From: Whitmania pigra
Taxonomy: Eukaryota; Annelida; Clitellata; Hirudinida; Haemopidae
Length of the DNA: 64,000 nt
Reading direction: 5' to 3'
Assembly (NCBI GenBank): GCA_021613335.1
Contig: JAJTWR010000263.1
Span: forward strand, 2,841,001 to 2,905,000
In this document: piece by piece, positions 63,944 through 64,000 of the stretch
Position numbering within the stretch: position 1 is the stretch's first letter
Layout of the letters: the number at the start of each line of letters is the position of its first letter
The notes under the pieces: model-generated
The model's database searches: none
Seen by the model: the letters and a program-made list of their open reading frames with translations, nothing else
What the model was told of the DNA's origin: nothing
Made by a program: the position numbers and the translations under genes

Positions 63944-64000
<57 letters not shown>
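63943..64000. repeat. (ATC)n microsatellite running off the window end
   Basis: Pure ATC repeat, about 19 units to the last base; its length is unknown. Confidence 0.97.

Overview
The window is animal nuclear DNA. Genes are split by short GT-AG introns, the base composition is strongly AT-rich, and much of it is simple-sequence repeats (AAT, ATG/GAT, GGAT, GAGT). The gene set (BPTF/NURF301, TXNDC15, a trunk/PTTH-like cystine-knot ligand, Teashirt) fits a bilaterian. Compact introns, an AT-rich genome and a trunk/PTTH-like ligand suggest a lophotrochozoan, perhaps an annelid such as a leech. The species call is inference only.

Layout. (1) 1.66-10.7 kb, minus strand: a complete 21-exon BPTF/NURF301 gene. 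The exon phases I derived all join, giving 5313 nt (1770 aa). (2) 10.9-12.3 kb, plus strand: a complete five-exon TXNDC15 gene, head-to-head with BPTF across about 200 bp. (3) 12.4-20.9 kb: a young, rearranged segment with four small intronless paralogues that carry a SERTA-like motif. Two lie in a ~1.04-kb tandem duplication on the plus strand and two are diverged copies on the minus strand. A Pif1/Helitron-type helicase relic and broken pieces of the tandem unit lie between them. (4) 24.7-25.7 kb, plus strand: a two-exon secreted precursor with a trunk/PTTH-type cystine-knot domain. (5) 25.7-39.0 kb: no convincing gene, many micro- and minisatellites, and a few islands of ordinary-complexity DNA that look like regulatory elements. 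(6) 39.0-43.5 kb, minus strand: a Teashirt/Tiptop-type zinc-finger gene with its first coding exon missing and one apparent frameshift. (7) 43.5-64 kb: a second repeat-rich gene-free stretch, upstream of or inside intron 1 of teashirt. It holds a 1.14-kb non-autonomous DNA transposon with a 10-bp target duplication, a 21-bp palindromic array and several homeodomain-site-rich islands.

How it fits together. BPTF is the chromatin reader subunit of the NURF/ISWI remodeller. TXNDC15 is an ER/ciliary membrane protein. The trunk-like factor would act outside the cell. Teashirt is a nuclear repressor that often sits in large regulatory deserts. The most unusual items are the SERTA-like cluster with its 11-residue RxRxxS repeats and its in-frame continuation beyond a shared stop codon, the degenerate BPTF bromodomain, and the trunk-like ligand.
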